Source: Thunnus maccoyii (lineage: Eukaryota > Chordata > Actinopteri > Scombriformes > Scombridae). From it: DNA of 64,000 nucleotides. Numbering within the stretch: the first letter of the stretch is position 1; each line of letters opens with the position of its first letter. A program made the translations under genes and the position numbers. The notes under the pieces are model-generated. The model did no database searches and was not told where the DNA came from. It was given only the letters and a program-made list of their open reading frames with translations. The stretch is taken from positions 14,526,791-14,590,790 of the forward strand of contig NC_056536.1 of the NCBI RefSeq assembly GCF_910596095.1, written 5' to 3'. Below are positions 37,701-49,300 of the stretch, in pieces.

Positions 37701-40700
37701 AATAAGCTGAACTGGTCGCCGGCTCAGCTCAGCTATGCTGCAATCAACAAATGCTAAGATAAACACGATGACCAAGCATCTGCATGACTCAGTACAGTAA
37801 TAATACTGCTGTAAAAGCAGGACTTGAGATCACTACTGTACAAAAAAAGAGAAAGAAAAAACAAGGCTTGCCAGTTGGCAAATTAAACAACTAGAATTGC
37901 ATTACTACAAGGAAAGAGCAAAAAAAAAAAACAACAAAAAAAAACTGCTGGGTGAGCATGACTTGCTAAAAGCTGCAGAGCTCAGTGATGCAACCCACAG
38001 CCAGAGAGGGAGGGACAGACAGAAAGACATACATTGAGAGAAAATGTGTCCAGTGAACTATCCTGGTGTGGAATGTGATCCCTGTTGGGTGCAAAAATCC
38101 ACCCGAGCATACTGTACCGGCCTGTTGGACTGCTACACACACACAAACACACACACACACTGGCTCAGCTCTCACACAATGAAGCCTTTTGTGCTGCCTC
38201 TATCTCTCTCTATCACAAGAGCATCTACAGCACTGACAGGGATTAAAAAAAACAAAAAAAAAACAATAAAAAAAAATGAATCTGAACAACAGTTGCAGGG
38301 GTTTGGTAAGTTTCTGTTGCTTAATGTCGATGCTACATTGAACTCTTACTTAAAAGTTCATGTATGTTCCTTTTAAACTCAACTATTCACTTTCAAAACT
38401 GTCTCTTTAGAGGAGCATCCACTCTGTAGAGCTAATATAATGACACCTATTGTGTTGGATTATAATGTTGCTCCCTGACCTCGAGCTTGTCCACGGCTGT
38501 TTATGAAACACGCTGTCATACAGTCAGAGCAAAGAGCAAAGCTGCAGAGAGTATCACAAATCCCCCTTATGTCACTTCAGATGAGCAGGCCACCAGAAAA
38601 GCCCTCAATCTTCTTAGAGTCAGCCGCATATCGAGCTCACTCCCTTAGAGGAAACTACCTGGCAAAGCTGAACATGATCATTAGTCCTACTGACTCTTAA
38701 TTTGTTGACGCCATGGTGAAACTTTAACAGGTGTGACGTAATGCCTTTTGCCTCGAAGGAAATCAGATACTTCCTTGTCTACAATCTCCTTTCTTCCTCT
38801 TACCGATCAGAGTGACAGGTGTGCCGTACTCCAGGGCTGAAATGGCCGTCCACTTCCCTGTGCCTTTCTGTCCGGCGCTGTCACGGATCTTGGGCAGCAG
38901 ATGTTTACCATCAGAGTCCTTGTATTTTAAGATGTTGGCCGTGATCTCGATCAGGAAAGAGTCCAGTTCTGTCTTGTTCCAGTTGTTGAAAACCTGAGTG
39001 TTTCAACCAGAAGGTGATGAAATACAGTCGGCCACGTTGTTTCATCACAATTTTACAGAAGTGTCACAGAAAGTACTTGTGAAGATTAATAACAGTCATA
39101 CAGGTATGTCAAGCTCACCTGTGCCATCTCATCATGGTCCATACCCAGAACATCCTTCATCAGGTGATAGGCCTCACAAATTAGCTGCATGTCGCCGTAC
39201 TCGATGCCATTATGGACCATTTTTACAAAGTGACCTGCACCCTCATCTCCGACCTGCCAAAGCAAGACAGACAGTCAGATTATTGTGAGATGACTTAACA
39301 TCATAATAGCTGCTACATCCTAACTAATCAGTGTAGTAAACATTACATACACAGCATTAAAAAAAAACACTACTCACCCAGTCACAACATGGTTCTCCTG
39401 TTCCAACCTTGGCAGCGATGCTCTGGAAAATGTCTTTTATGTGTGGCCTTACAAATAAAGAAACAACAAGTGTTCAGTGTGATGACCTTCATGAATGTGG
39501 GCAATACATTTTGTGAACATGTAGAAATATCCACAGTTTTAATATGTTGAGTGTTTTGTTCAGAGTCCCACACTATCCAGTGTTCTCAGTAGTAACTATG
39601 TGTGTGTGTGTTTTCGTATGACTGTGTCCCTGTGTCTGTAATCTACTGTGCAGCAGACAGTGTGAGGAGTTATGAAATGTCACATGGAGTTTGTGATGTC
39701 TCACCAGGCCTCTTTATGTCCTCCTGGCATGAGTGAGGGTCCATAACGTGCCCCTTCCTCTCCACCACTGACTCCACTGCCAACAAACAGCAAGCCCTTC
39801 TCTTTCAGACTCTTACACCGCCGCTGTATGACAGAAACAAATAAAAGCGCTGTGAGAATATCCTCAGTAAGAAATAAAGATTCACTGCTAAACAGTGATT
39901 CTCATCTACTCACTGTTGTGTCTCTGTATTCAGAGTTGCCACCATCGATGATGATATCCCCGGCCTCGAGAAGAGGAACCTGAGGAAGAAGAAATGCAGA
40001 AATCTTAAAACACAAACCAGGCAGGACTCCACCCTCCACAGCTGATATCAGGTGGTTTGAACACAGTTCAGATCACCAGTTACAACTAAAGTCACCAACC
40101 AGCTTGTTGATGAAGTCGTCCACAGCCTGTCCAGCCTTGACCAGCAGGATGATCCTCCTGGGCTTCTTCAGCTTGGACACCATGTCCTCAAGAGACTCGG
40201 CTCCAATGACTTTGGAGCCCTTTGCCTCGTTGTTCAGGAAGTCATGCACCTTGGACACGGTACGGTTGAAGGCACAGACCTGTTTCAGAGGCATCGTGAT
40301 TATTTATTTAAAATAAAAAGGCCAGTGGAACAGGTTTTACTGCCAGGAGTGGTGGAAATAAACAAGTCATCATCTTACCACAAAGCCATGGTCGTTCATG
40401 TTCATGATGAGGTTCTGGCCCATGACAGCCAAACCAATCAGCGCAATGTCTGCTCTGTGAGGAGAGGAGTAATCACATTAATGAAAGGTCTCAAGCCGAA
40501 CATCAGCAATAAAGACCTCTATAAACTATCCACTACATAGTCAAAAACATTTCTGACTTTGTTCAAATTATATCTTCTTTATAATGGAATTAATTAAAGG
40601 ATGGGTTCATAATTTTTCAAGTCTGTCTTAAAACAACAGTCAGGCGTCCATATCAACACAGAAATGCATTTAAAAGTGTATCTGAAGCTTATATGAGGCT

Positions 40701-41427
40701 TCGGCAGTCTGAGTTAGTCATATCATCTTTTTAGCATAAATTCCCTCTTTGTATTTCCTCAGACAGTGTTTCCCTGTTCAGCTGCGGTGGAAGTATAGCA
40801 ACAAAAAGAGGGACCTTGGCACAAAAAAGACTGTAACGTTGAAAGATATCTACTTTAATTGACTCATTTAGACAGCTGAAGCTTAATATTAGCTTAAGAT
40901 AAACTTTTAAATACATTTTTTGCACAGAAGACTGTGGATTTTGGCCTCCATCACTTAGAAGGGATCTTCTAATGGTCAGTATGAACAGGAAGAGTAATTA
41001 TGACATGATAAACGTATTTCATGTTCATTTGGGCGTCTGACTATTGTGTTAAGACAGACTTGAAAAATTGTGAACCTGTCCTTTAAATTTATCTATTCCT
41101 ACCACAAGGAAATGAAAACATGGACTAAAAAACCACGAAGACATAACAGCACTTATGATTTCAAGGCTCCGTCATCTCAACCGTTATCTCGGTCAAACCG
41201 TTCAAGTTTCACGTTAAATGTCTTGCCACATTTATTTCTAAACACTGCAGCTGACCCTCTAGCTAACAAGCTAACAGCTCCGTTTACACAAGAAGATTAC
41301 TTTCAGCATAAAGAGAGAAGAAACGACTAGAAAGTCTGCAGCAATTTAACCACACACATCAACCAACCTTCCCACCTAACCGGCTTTCTAAATAAGTGAA
41401 AACTTGAGTAAAAACTTACTTAGCCAT
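33627..41427 (-). CDS. pgd: 6-phosphogluconate dehydrogenase, decarboxylating
   Basis: Thirteen minus-strand coding exons: 41420-41427, 40379-40454, 40100-40279, 39914-39979, 39705-39823, 39378-39447, 39119-39253, 38804-38993, 37387-37517, 36546-36679, 35796-35895, 34199-34321, 33627-33746. They total 1452 nt and 483 residues, the same length as human PGD. It oxidises 6-phosphogluconate to ribulose 5-phosphate and CO2 with NADP+, in the cytosolic pentose phosphate pathway. Visible sites: Rossmann motif IGLAVMGQN (8-16), [14 protein letters not shown], catalytic Lys184 and neighbours in [16 protein letters not shown], and the C-terminal tail HTNWTGHGG that closes the active site, ending SSSSYNA. 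All key residues are intact. The first coding exon gives only ATG GCT AA. Exon 3 ends at a weak GTTGGT donor. Transposon copies sit in introns 1 and 11. Confidence 0.98.
34724..34758. repeat. GA dinucleotide microsatellite
   Basis: Uninterrupted AG units inside pgd intron 12. Confidence 0.9.
35377..35660. mobile_element. Fish miniature DNA transposon in pgd intron 11
   Basis: It begins AGAGCTGCAATAATTAGTC and ends TTCGAGCCCT, with inner words TTAATCAATT and GAAAATAATCGACAGATTA in inverted arrangement. This matches the widespread fish element beginning AGGGCTGCAACTA. A related end lies at 22.27-22.31 kb. No coding capacity. Confidence 0.65.
38129..38161. repeat. CA dinucleotide microsatellite
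   Basis: CA units with AA interruptions in pgd intron 8. Confidence 0.8.
40594..41086. mobile_element. TTAA-flanked miniature element, copy 2 (complete)
   Basis: Terminal inverted repeats of about 50 bp (AGGATGGGTTCATAATTTTT inward, answered by AATTGTGAACCTGTCCT at the other end) are flanked on both sides by TTAA (40594-40597 and 41083-41086), the footprint of piggyBac-type transposition. It lies in pgd intron 1 and is the same family as 19488-20065. No transposase frame. Confidence 0.8.
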
Positions 41428-41760
41428 GGTGCTCTGCGGGTAACGTTAACCGTGAAGTCTGCGGATGACAGTCGGGCTCTCACACTGATCCACCTCACTT
41501 CAGATTTCCTCCTCTCTCGTTTTTTAACTTCCTCGTTCTCTCAACGTGACGGAGCGAGGAGAAGCTGGCTCACGTACACCAACGCAGATTATCCACCAAT
41601 CAGATGACGTCCAGCCAACTGAAACGATGTTTGTCGAGAATTCTGATTGGTCCAGAATCCTGAGCAGAGGTATCTGTGCTCCTATTGGTTGCTCCGGCCG
41701 TCACTCATATTACGTAAGCGCACACCCACAATGGGACTGGGTGCTGGTTATTATAATAGA
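41428..41760 (-). promoter_or_regulatory. pgd promoter with three CCAAT boxes
   Basis: Upstream of the pgd ATG there are three CCAAT/ATTGG words at 41596-41600, 41646-41650 and 41684-41688, spaced about 40-50 bases apart, plus a half-CRE TGACG at 41604-41608. The stretch is CpG-containing with no TATA box, fitting an NF-Y-driven housekeeping promoter. Function is inferred. Confidence 0.6.
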
Positions 41761-42830
41761 CTAGTTTTTTTGTTTCATATATGACAATTTATTGCATATT
41801 TATTTGCAGACATTTTCTTCTTTAAGAAATATATACACTATATGATAGTAGTATAGCCTCGAAAACACACCATTTTATTGCGCTTTATTATAATTTTTAT
41901 ATGACTAGATGTAGAAAAACCACATATCTCTCCACAGTAGCACTCAAAAATGTTTTTTGCTTATTGCTATTTTACTTTGACACTAGAGGGCTGTTTTCAC
42001 ATAAATACAAGCATTATTTTGTGACATGATAAACACTGAGAATGGACTTTGAAGTAGTGAAGCAGGAAGCATTATGTGTCCAGCAATTAAACATTTGAAA
42101 GGAAACATATTTGTATATTTGTAGCTTCAAGATTATTAAATTACCGGGAGGGACTAGATGCAATTTTTAGAATTTTGATTTGGTAATTTAACTTTTATGG
42201 AAAAACCTTATTACATACAAAGTATTATTGAAAGCAGAATATTTTTATATGTCTTAAAATATGTTTGGAGGGGATTTAAATTATACTAAGAGTCCCTCTT
42301 TTCCTTGCAGTGCAGTATGGGATTTCACACGGTTAATAAACCATGCTTCATTTCTTCTAGTAATTACTGTTAATCTGTGGCAGATCACAGGAAAATGACT
42401 TTACATTAAACCGGTTTAGTGTCAGCATGTCTTTACATGCATGAGAGGCAGGAAGGAGTAGTACCTACCAGAGTAAAGGTAAAAATATTGTGTAAATGTG
42501 TTCTTATAATCTGTGGAATGAAAGTCTATTTAAGCATTTTAATTGGTCAGATAGTGCACTGAACTTACTTTTTAAGTCAAAATGATGATTTACCATCTCA
42601 TAATTTGACTTTTTATGTTATAACTGACTTAAAATGTGTAACTGACTAAACACAAGTATGTTTGTTTCATTTGTAACATTATATCACTTTTTTCCGGCAG
42701 AAATGGTCTTCTTCAATTATACTATATATACTCACTATATAAAGCAGGCGTGACATGTAAAAGCATGTGAGGACGAGAGTGGAGCTCTAAACAAGGGAGA
42801 CGACAAACAGGCATCACTTGTTCTGCTAAT
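41761..42830. other. Spacer between pgd promoter and kif1b 3' end
   Basis: AT-rich DNA, no coding support and no transposon ends recognised. Confidence 0.5.
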
Positions 42831-42844
42831 GCACAGTTTGCACT

Positions 42845-45800
42845 TTTATTGTTGCCTCATTCACTAAACAGTTCAATGGTGCAAGATTACCATACACAGA
42901 ATTAGGATATCTGCATGACACATCTATGCTATACAGCGAATGGATTATAATTATTACAAATACAGTAAACATATTTACATTTTAATTCAAGCTCCATACA
43001 ACACAGATATTTACAAAATAAGTATGAAAATGAAACCAGTCTGACAAATAATGTACAGTGTTAATGTCATGGTTTGTCTTGTTTTCTTCTGGCGAACAAA
43101 TCCAAAGGGAACGCAGTAAAACTGATAATTAATTGTCAGAGGGGAAGATGGAAAATATCATGGCTAGTTTTGTTTGAAAGGCATCAACGGAAAAGTGTTG
43201 AGGTGAAGAAAGACACCAGCACAAACAATGGTATACTGTCATCTTAGATATCACTAGCTACTTTGTATTATATTCCCTGATATTAGAAGAAATGAGTTAA
43301 AAACCACCTTCATTATGTTAGAATTCAGATGGCTGGCTAGAGAATGAGTCGTGAGTTAATATTCTTCCAATCAAAAGCAGACTTTCACTCAAACCGCTTT
43401 CTGATAAAAAAGGAAGCACTAATTCAACCCACCTCCCTTCGAGAAGGTGCAGTGGGTTACATTTTAGTTCTCTCTTTTTCCCCCCCGTTTTTTTTTTTTT
43501 TCAAATGATGGAAAAACAAAAACATCTTCATATTACATTCAACTCTCTCCCCGTTCAGACAGGAAGAGGCTGCCACACCCTCATTTGGTTCATTCTGAGT
43601 AGAACAACTAAACCGCACAGACTTTATTTGATCAGTTAGTTGAACATTTTATTAATATGTGCAAAGAGCTGCAAACTAATATATACATTGCAAACAATAA
43701 ATACACAATCCAAAATAATATACCTCTGCAAATTAGTCGCTGAAATGAAAATGTTTGCTCTGAAAAGTGTTCGTATCAATGTGCATCTCCTACACGCCAC
43801 TGTTGAGTGTGCTGAGGTTCATCGCACTTTGAGCGTTGGTCAGTGCATAGATCATTTTTTTTCATTTTTTTTTTCTTCCTGTAAGGAAACTTTGACAGAC
43901 AAAACATTTTCTCAGAAACTAACAATCCAACAGGTTTTGTCTCTCTGACCAGCACGCTGGTTGACCTGAGGACAGAGATGTTGGGGAGTTTTTATTGATT
44001 CTGACTTCTGAGATGAATGTTTTCTGTCTTTACATCAGCAAAAATCAAAGATACGTCACCAATAATTCCACTGATACTTCCTGATAACAGGAAATGGGTA
44101 CCTCTGTTTCAACACATTTAGCCTTTACGTCCCTTTCATACGATACAGCAGGCATGCTACTACTGGTTGGTTGGCCAGAGTTTATTAACCCATCTGTACC
44201 CATCACAGTTCTACCGTCTGTAGAGACAGAGGCACCAGAAATGTCATAATTTAGCAGGAGCCAAATATAGCAGCCGTAGTACGATGTACAGAGCAAATAT
44301 TTTCATGAACAATATCAAGAAATAAAACCTTTTGAGTATATTTTGTCCCTTTAATATCACTTCTTTCTAGTAAACCTTTTGAGTAACAGCTATCCAGTGT
44401 AGCCTTGATATGTGCTCATATCAGTGTTCCTGATACTCAGATGATGTTCAAAAATAATCTTGGACTCAACATGTGTGATCTGCCCTTGTCTTGCTATAGA
44501 TATGTGTTAATGTGCAAAACAACCAATACAGCTGGTTAAAAATTAAGAAATAAATGCCCTCTGTTACATTTCATATAAAACATCACTATGGAATGATTAA
44601 AAGCATAATAGAAAAAAAAAACAATCAACAATGTTAATAAAATTAAAAAGAAAAAAAAAACTATGTCAACCCAATGAGAGTTAGATGAGTTAAGAGGTTT
44701 AAATTCAAACGTGTGGTGCGTCTCTGCTGAACAGTAAGCACTTCACTTCAGAGATTTAACCGCACACTGGCGTGACAGCGAGGGGAGTCACGGGGTCGAC
44801 TGTATCACTATCGGCCCTGCAGCCAATGTGCTCGCGGCTTCATCAATTAACGACTGGCGTCAAGGCTTAGAGAACTTCATTCTCTTGTCTTTACTTCCTT
44901 CTCCCATTTCACCATGTTCTGTTTTGTCTTCATCAGTATGTGATGGTTTAAATAAAACAAAAGCACATGTTGAGACTCTCTTGAGGTCTGAGGCTCAACA
45001 TGTTTGTGTGAGGAAAAAAAAAAACGCAAGAGGAGCTGAGAGGAATGTCTTAAATGAGAGTGAACTGATCCCAGAACAGACTGTATGTACAAATGATCTT
45101 CTCTCTTTTTAGACTACTGTTCATCTTCCTCCTCCTCCTCCTCCTTCTCCTCCCCTTGAAACCCTGTTTGAAACCATTTGAGATGAAAGAGCAAAAGGAC
45201 AGGGACAAATATCTACTCCTGCAGGAGCGAAAAAAATAAATCCTTTGTCATGTTTTCAACTGCTGAGATGTGAAATTCATCCATTTTTGCATGTTTCATT
45301 CAGTTAAGCGTGTGTTTTTGATGTTGACACAAATGCATGATTGTAAGTAATCACTCACTGACTGACGGCACTATCGGGGCGAGGGGAGGGGGGTCGGAGT
45401 TGGTGTATGTACACGGACTGAGGAGTGGGATCTAAATATCACATGGATGACGGTGGAGATCCAGTGCTGCCCTTCTGTCTGGCTGAGTTGGGATGTTGAC
45501 AAATTTTTCAGTGTTGACATGTTTGTGTTTGTTTCTAAAAGGCTGTTCAGGAGACGTAACAGACGGGGGAGCTAGAGTCTACTTTAGGAAGAGGCAGCGG
45601 CCTGATGCAAATCTCATAAAGAGAGGAAAAAAAACCTATGAATTCATTAGCAGCAATAGTTCTTGAAGTAGCCTTGCTTTCCGTAGCAGAGCGTTAACCG
45701 ATATATCACTTGGAGATATTTGTATATTTTCCCTTCATGATTTCAACTGTAGTTTATCAGATTTTTTTTTTGTTGTTTTTAAGTAAGCAAATATGGTCTT

Positions 45801-46350
45801 CTCCTGAGGACTGCTGCAGTCATCATGCGGGCATATTAATGGAAAACAAACAAACAAAAAAAACCCAAAAAATAAAATTCTACTTGGGAGACAAATAACA
45901 CTGATAAAGACGATTTTCTTTTTTACAGATGATTGGCAAACTGAAAATTAGTGGCCAGAAAGAACAGTTTCTGAAGAATCGTGCACACACAAGTAGACTA
46001 TTACAACATGCTACTAGTTAGGGAGTTAGGGGAATGACGACGAAGCGGAACAAAATTAGACCCAAACATTGTCATAAAAACAAAAACACAAAAAGCTGAG
46101 GAGGGAGGGGAGGGGAGAAATAGAGAGGAGGGAAGCTAAAGTTGGCAGAGGGTTGTTGGAGGGAGAGGGGAGGCAAATGTTTCTGGAACTGAAAATTTTA
46201 GTCGCATGAAAGGAGACTTAAGCCACAAGTCTACTTACAAGAGAAAACCGTCAAGAATCACAATGATTAATAAGTGTTAACACTTGGTATGTTCAAATGC
46301 TTTTTCAGAAAGAATGGAAGCCGTGGTCTCCTGTGTGCCAGTCAACTCAC
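42845..46350 (-). other. Probable long kif1b 3' UTR
   Basis: From the kif1b stop (46351) downstream on the minus strand there is no other gene for 3.5 kb. Poly(A) signals AATAAA occur near 43623-43628 and at 42845-42850, so the UTR may be about 2.7 or 3.5 kb. It has a CCT/AGG run at 45125-45160 and several poly(A) and poly(T) tracts. Confidence 0.5.
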
Positions 46351-49300
46351 TCAGTTCTTCATTAGGCCACTGCGCCTCCTCGCCAACTTAGATCTGTGGA
46401 AATGACAAGTTTTACATTGTGATCAGACTGAATGTGGAGCTGCTTCGTGTGAAGTGTAGATGAAGAGAAGTGTGTGTACCTTATCGTTCCTGCTAGCAGA
46501 GGGTTAAACGCGTACAGCCAGTCGTTCATGTCTTTCTCGTTGTTGGCCTGCAGGAGGATTCCTCTGTGTTTCGTGCACACAGCAAATGTGTTGGGAGTCT
46601 GAAAAGAAAACAGCAGATATTTCTCATATTGCACATGGAACTGTAGGCAGTAAGACTGTAAGTTAAGACGTTGAGATGATTTGAAACTCTACCTTGAGCA
46701 TGGCCTGCTGGTCTTCACTGTATTCCACCTGTGCTGTGGAGAGGTTGAGGACGCCCCGCTCCACCGGGTCCTTGTCGCTGTTGTAGATGAAGACGTAAGG
46801 CCGGCGCACAACTACGAAGTGCTTCACCCATGAGTTGGAGCGCGGCTCCATGAAGCTTAGGAAACCCTTCTTTGACACTACCGATCTGATATGGAGCAAA
46901 AAAAAATTCAGTTGAAATCATCCAGGTTTAGCAGCAAAAACAGAAAAGTAAGCAAAAGCATTAAGGCTAAAATAACAGAAAAAGAGCTAATGTGGTGGTC
47001 CTCACCCTGGCCTCATTTCTTCAATATCAGGCACCAAGTTGAGGAACTCGTTCTTCCCAGCACGCGCAAGGTAGGAGGTCTCCAGGCTGGGAACCATCGG
47101 GAAGTTTTCATAGTCTGAGCAGGAGGGGCTGGAGGCACGGGAGCTGTTCTCTGGGGTCCTTAGGAAGACAAGCAAAGTTAGTTACAACCTGTCAATAAAT
47201 GTAAAGTAAGCTCGGCCCTGCTTGCAACATTTTATACAGATGCTGATTGAAATTAAACACCAGCTGTCTACAGTAACATACAGAAAAAAAATATGAAAGG
47301 ATAAGCTGGTACAGATAATTTAAATGAAAGAGAAGATTTACTTCTGGTCTACGGAGCCGCAGCGGGAATCAGACAGAGAAGGGCAGGTGGAGGAGGGGGT
47401 GAGGGTGGCGCTGCTGAAGCTGGTCACTGATGGGTCGCGTCCGATTGGTGAGATGTCGGAGAGCTGAGGAGAAGAAGAGTAGAGAGATAGAGACAGACGT
47501 TCAACACATTGTTTATGTCTGTTAAGCTCACATGATTATATTTGGATAGAGTTATGTTCAAGTAACCAACAAGTTAGATGTTTATTTAAGAATCATTTGC
47601 CATCATGTGACATCTCCTGATTACCTCTGAGCTTAACTTTTTTATCCATGAACTGCTTTCAACACTATTTTGAGAATTCCTCAAACTCATTAAGACTTTC
47701 TAGTAACACATCATATTGTTAGCTGTTAGTGTATCAGCATTGAACCACAGTATCCAAGTAAAATGAGACTCACCTTGCAGTCACTGATACTGTTGACCAC
47801 CTGGTTGTATTCACTGTTGAAGGTGTGTGTCATGAGGCGCAGGCACTACAAGAGAACAGAAGATAAGACGGATCAGTTCGTAGCGCAGTAGGAGAGGCTG
47901 CTGCTGTTAATTATGCAGCGAAGCATAAATTGTCGCTGAGAATATCCCATCCTGTCCCGTGTTACAGAACTTCCTCTCACCTTAGTGGCCAGCTCCTTCT
48001 CACGATCCACCAGGCTCTCGATGTCGGTGGAGTCGTAGCCGCTGCTCTCGCTGGGCGTGATGGCGCTTTCAAAGGTGGTGCTGGAGATCTGTGAGGAGAT
48101 GGAGGTGGAGGTGGACAGGGTGCCTGAGCTCATGCTGGGCGACAGGGACTCGCTCAGGGACTTGGTGGTGGGAGCCGTTCCCACCGGAGCAGCCTCACCC
48201 AGCTTCTCCCTCAGCAGGAGCAGGTGACGGGTCTTCTCCACCTGGACGAATGGAAAGGAGCAGGGTGAAGTTTACATCATGAGAGGACACTTTTCAAAAG
48301 GAAAGTGGGTATTTGATTTAGCGTGTATTAGTTTACTTTTTTGTGAGTGATATATTTTTTCTATTAAGATTGCCAGTGATTGTGATTTTTTTAAGCACCC
48401 ACCTCATGCAGCTGCTCCATTTTCTCCAGCTCCCATTGGTGCTCCAGGATGAGACTGTCTCCTCTGGGCCTCCAGCCAGCCAGGTTCTCTTCTCCACGCA
48501 CATAAGCCACTGATGTATCCAGGACCTTCCTCCTCCTCCTCTGCATGCCTGCTCAGAACAAAGCTCTTGTTAGGATAAAGCTCTCAGAGGATTCATGGTG
48601 AACCAGCAGCTTGTCTTAAAACATTTCTTTCAATGATGTCGTAGATTTTCGGACTGCTCACCTGGGCTTCCGGTGTCAGACATCTTGCACAAGCTCAACT
48701 CGTAGATGCCAGTGACCCGATTGCTGTGAGTAAGAAGAGGAAGTTTTATTGAAGTAAACTGTGTATGGATGTAACCTGATCAAATTGTCTTTAATTTAGG
48801 TAATAGAAATGTCCACAATAAAGCAGCCTGCAACCTTACCAGTCAGGTGTTTTAGCGTATCCGCTCCCAAAGAGGTTCCTGAGGGACCGGGGAGGGGAGA
48901 TCTTTGCGTCTCGTGAGTAGAAGACCATGCAGATGTCTTTGGTAATAATGGCAGGCTGGATGCAATGGTCAAGCTGTGAAGAGGAGACACAGTTTGTTAG
49001 TCATGTTAACATCAAAATTGGTAAAATATAGAGCTCAACGAAAGAAGATACAACAGCGAAGAGAAGTGACGGACCTCCAGATATGCAGACAGAGTCATGT
49101 AGATCTTCTCTCCATAAGGAGTGACTCGGTTTAGCAGGAGGGAGTTGTGCAGGGAGCTGTCCCACACCGCCTCGAAGCGGTAGAAGGTCCTGAACAAGAA
49201 CAAAAACAACCTTCAGCTCTCAACAAAAACACAGAGATATCAGTTCACACATTATTTTCTAAGTCTAAGTTAGTCAGTGCTTTACAAACTATAGCGTTTG

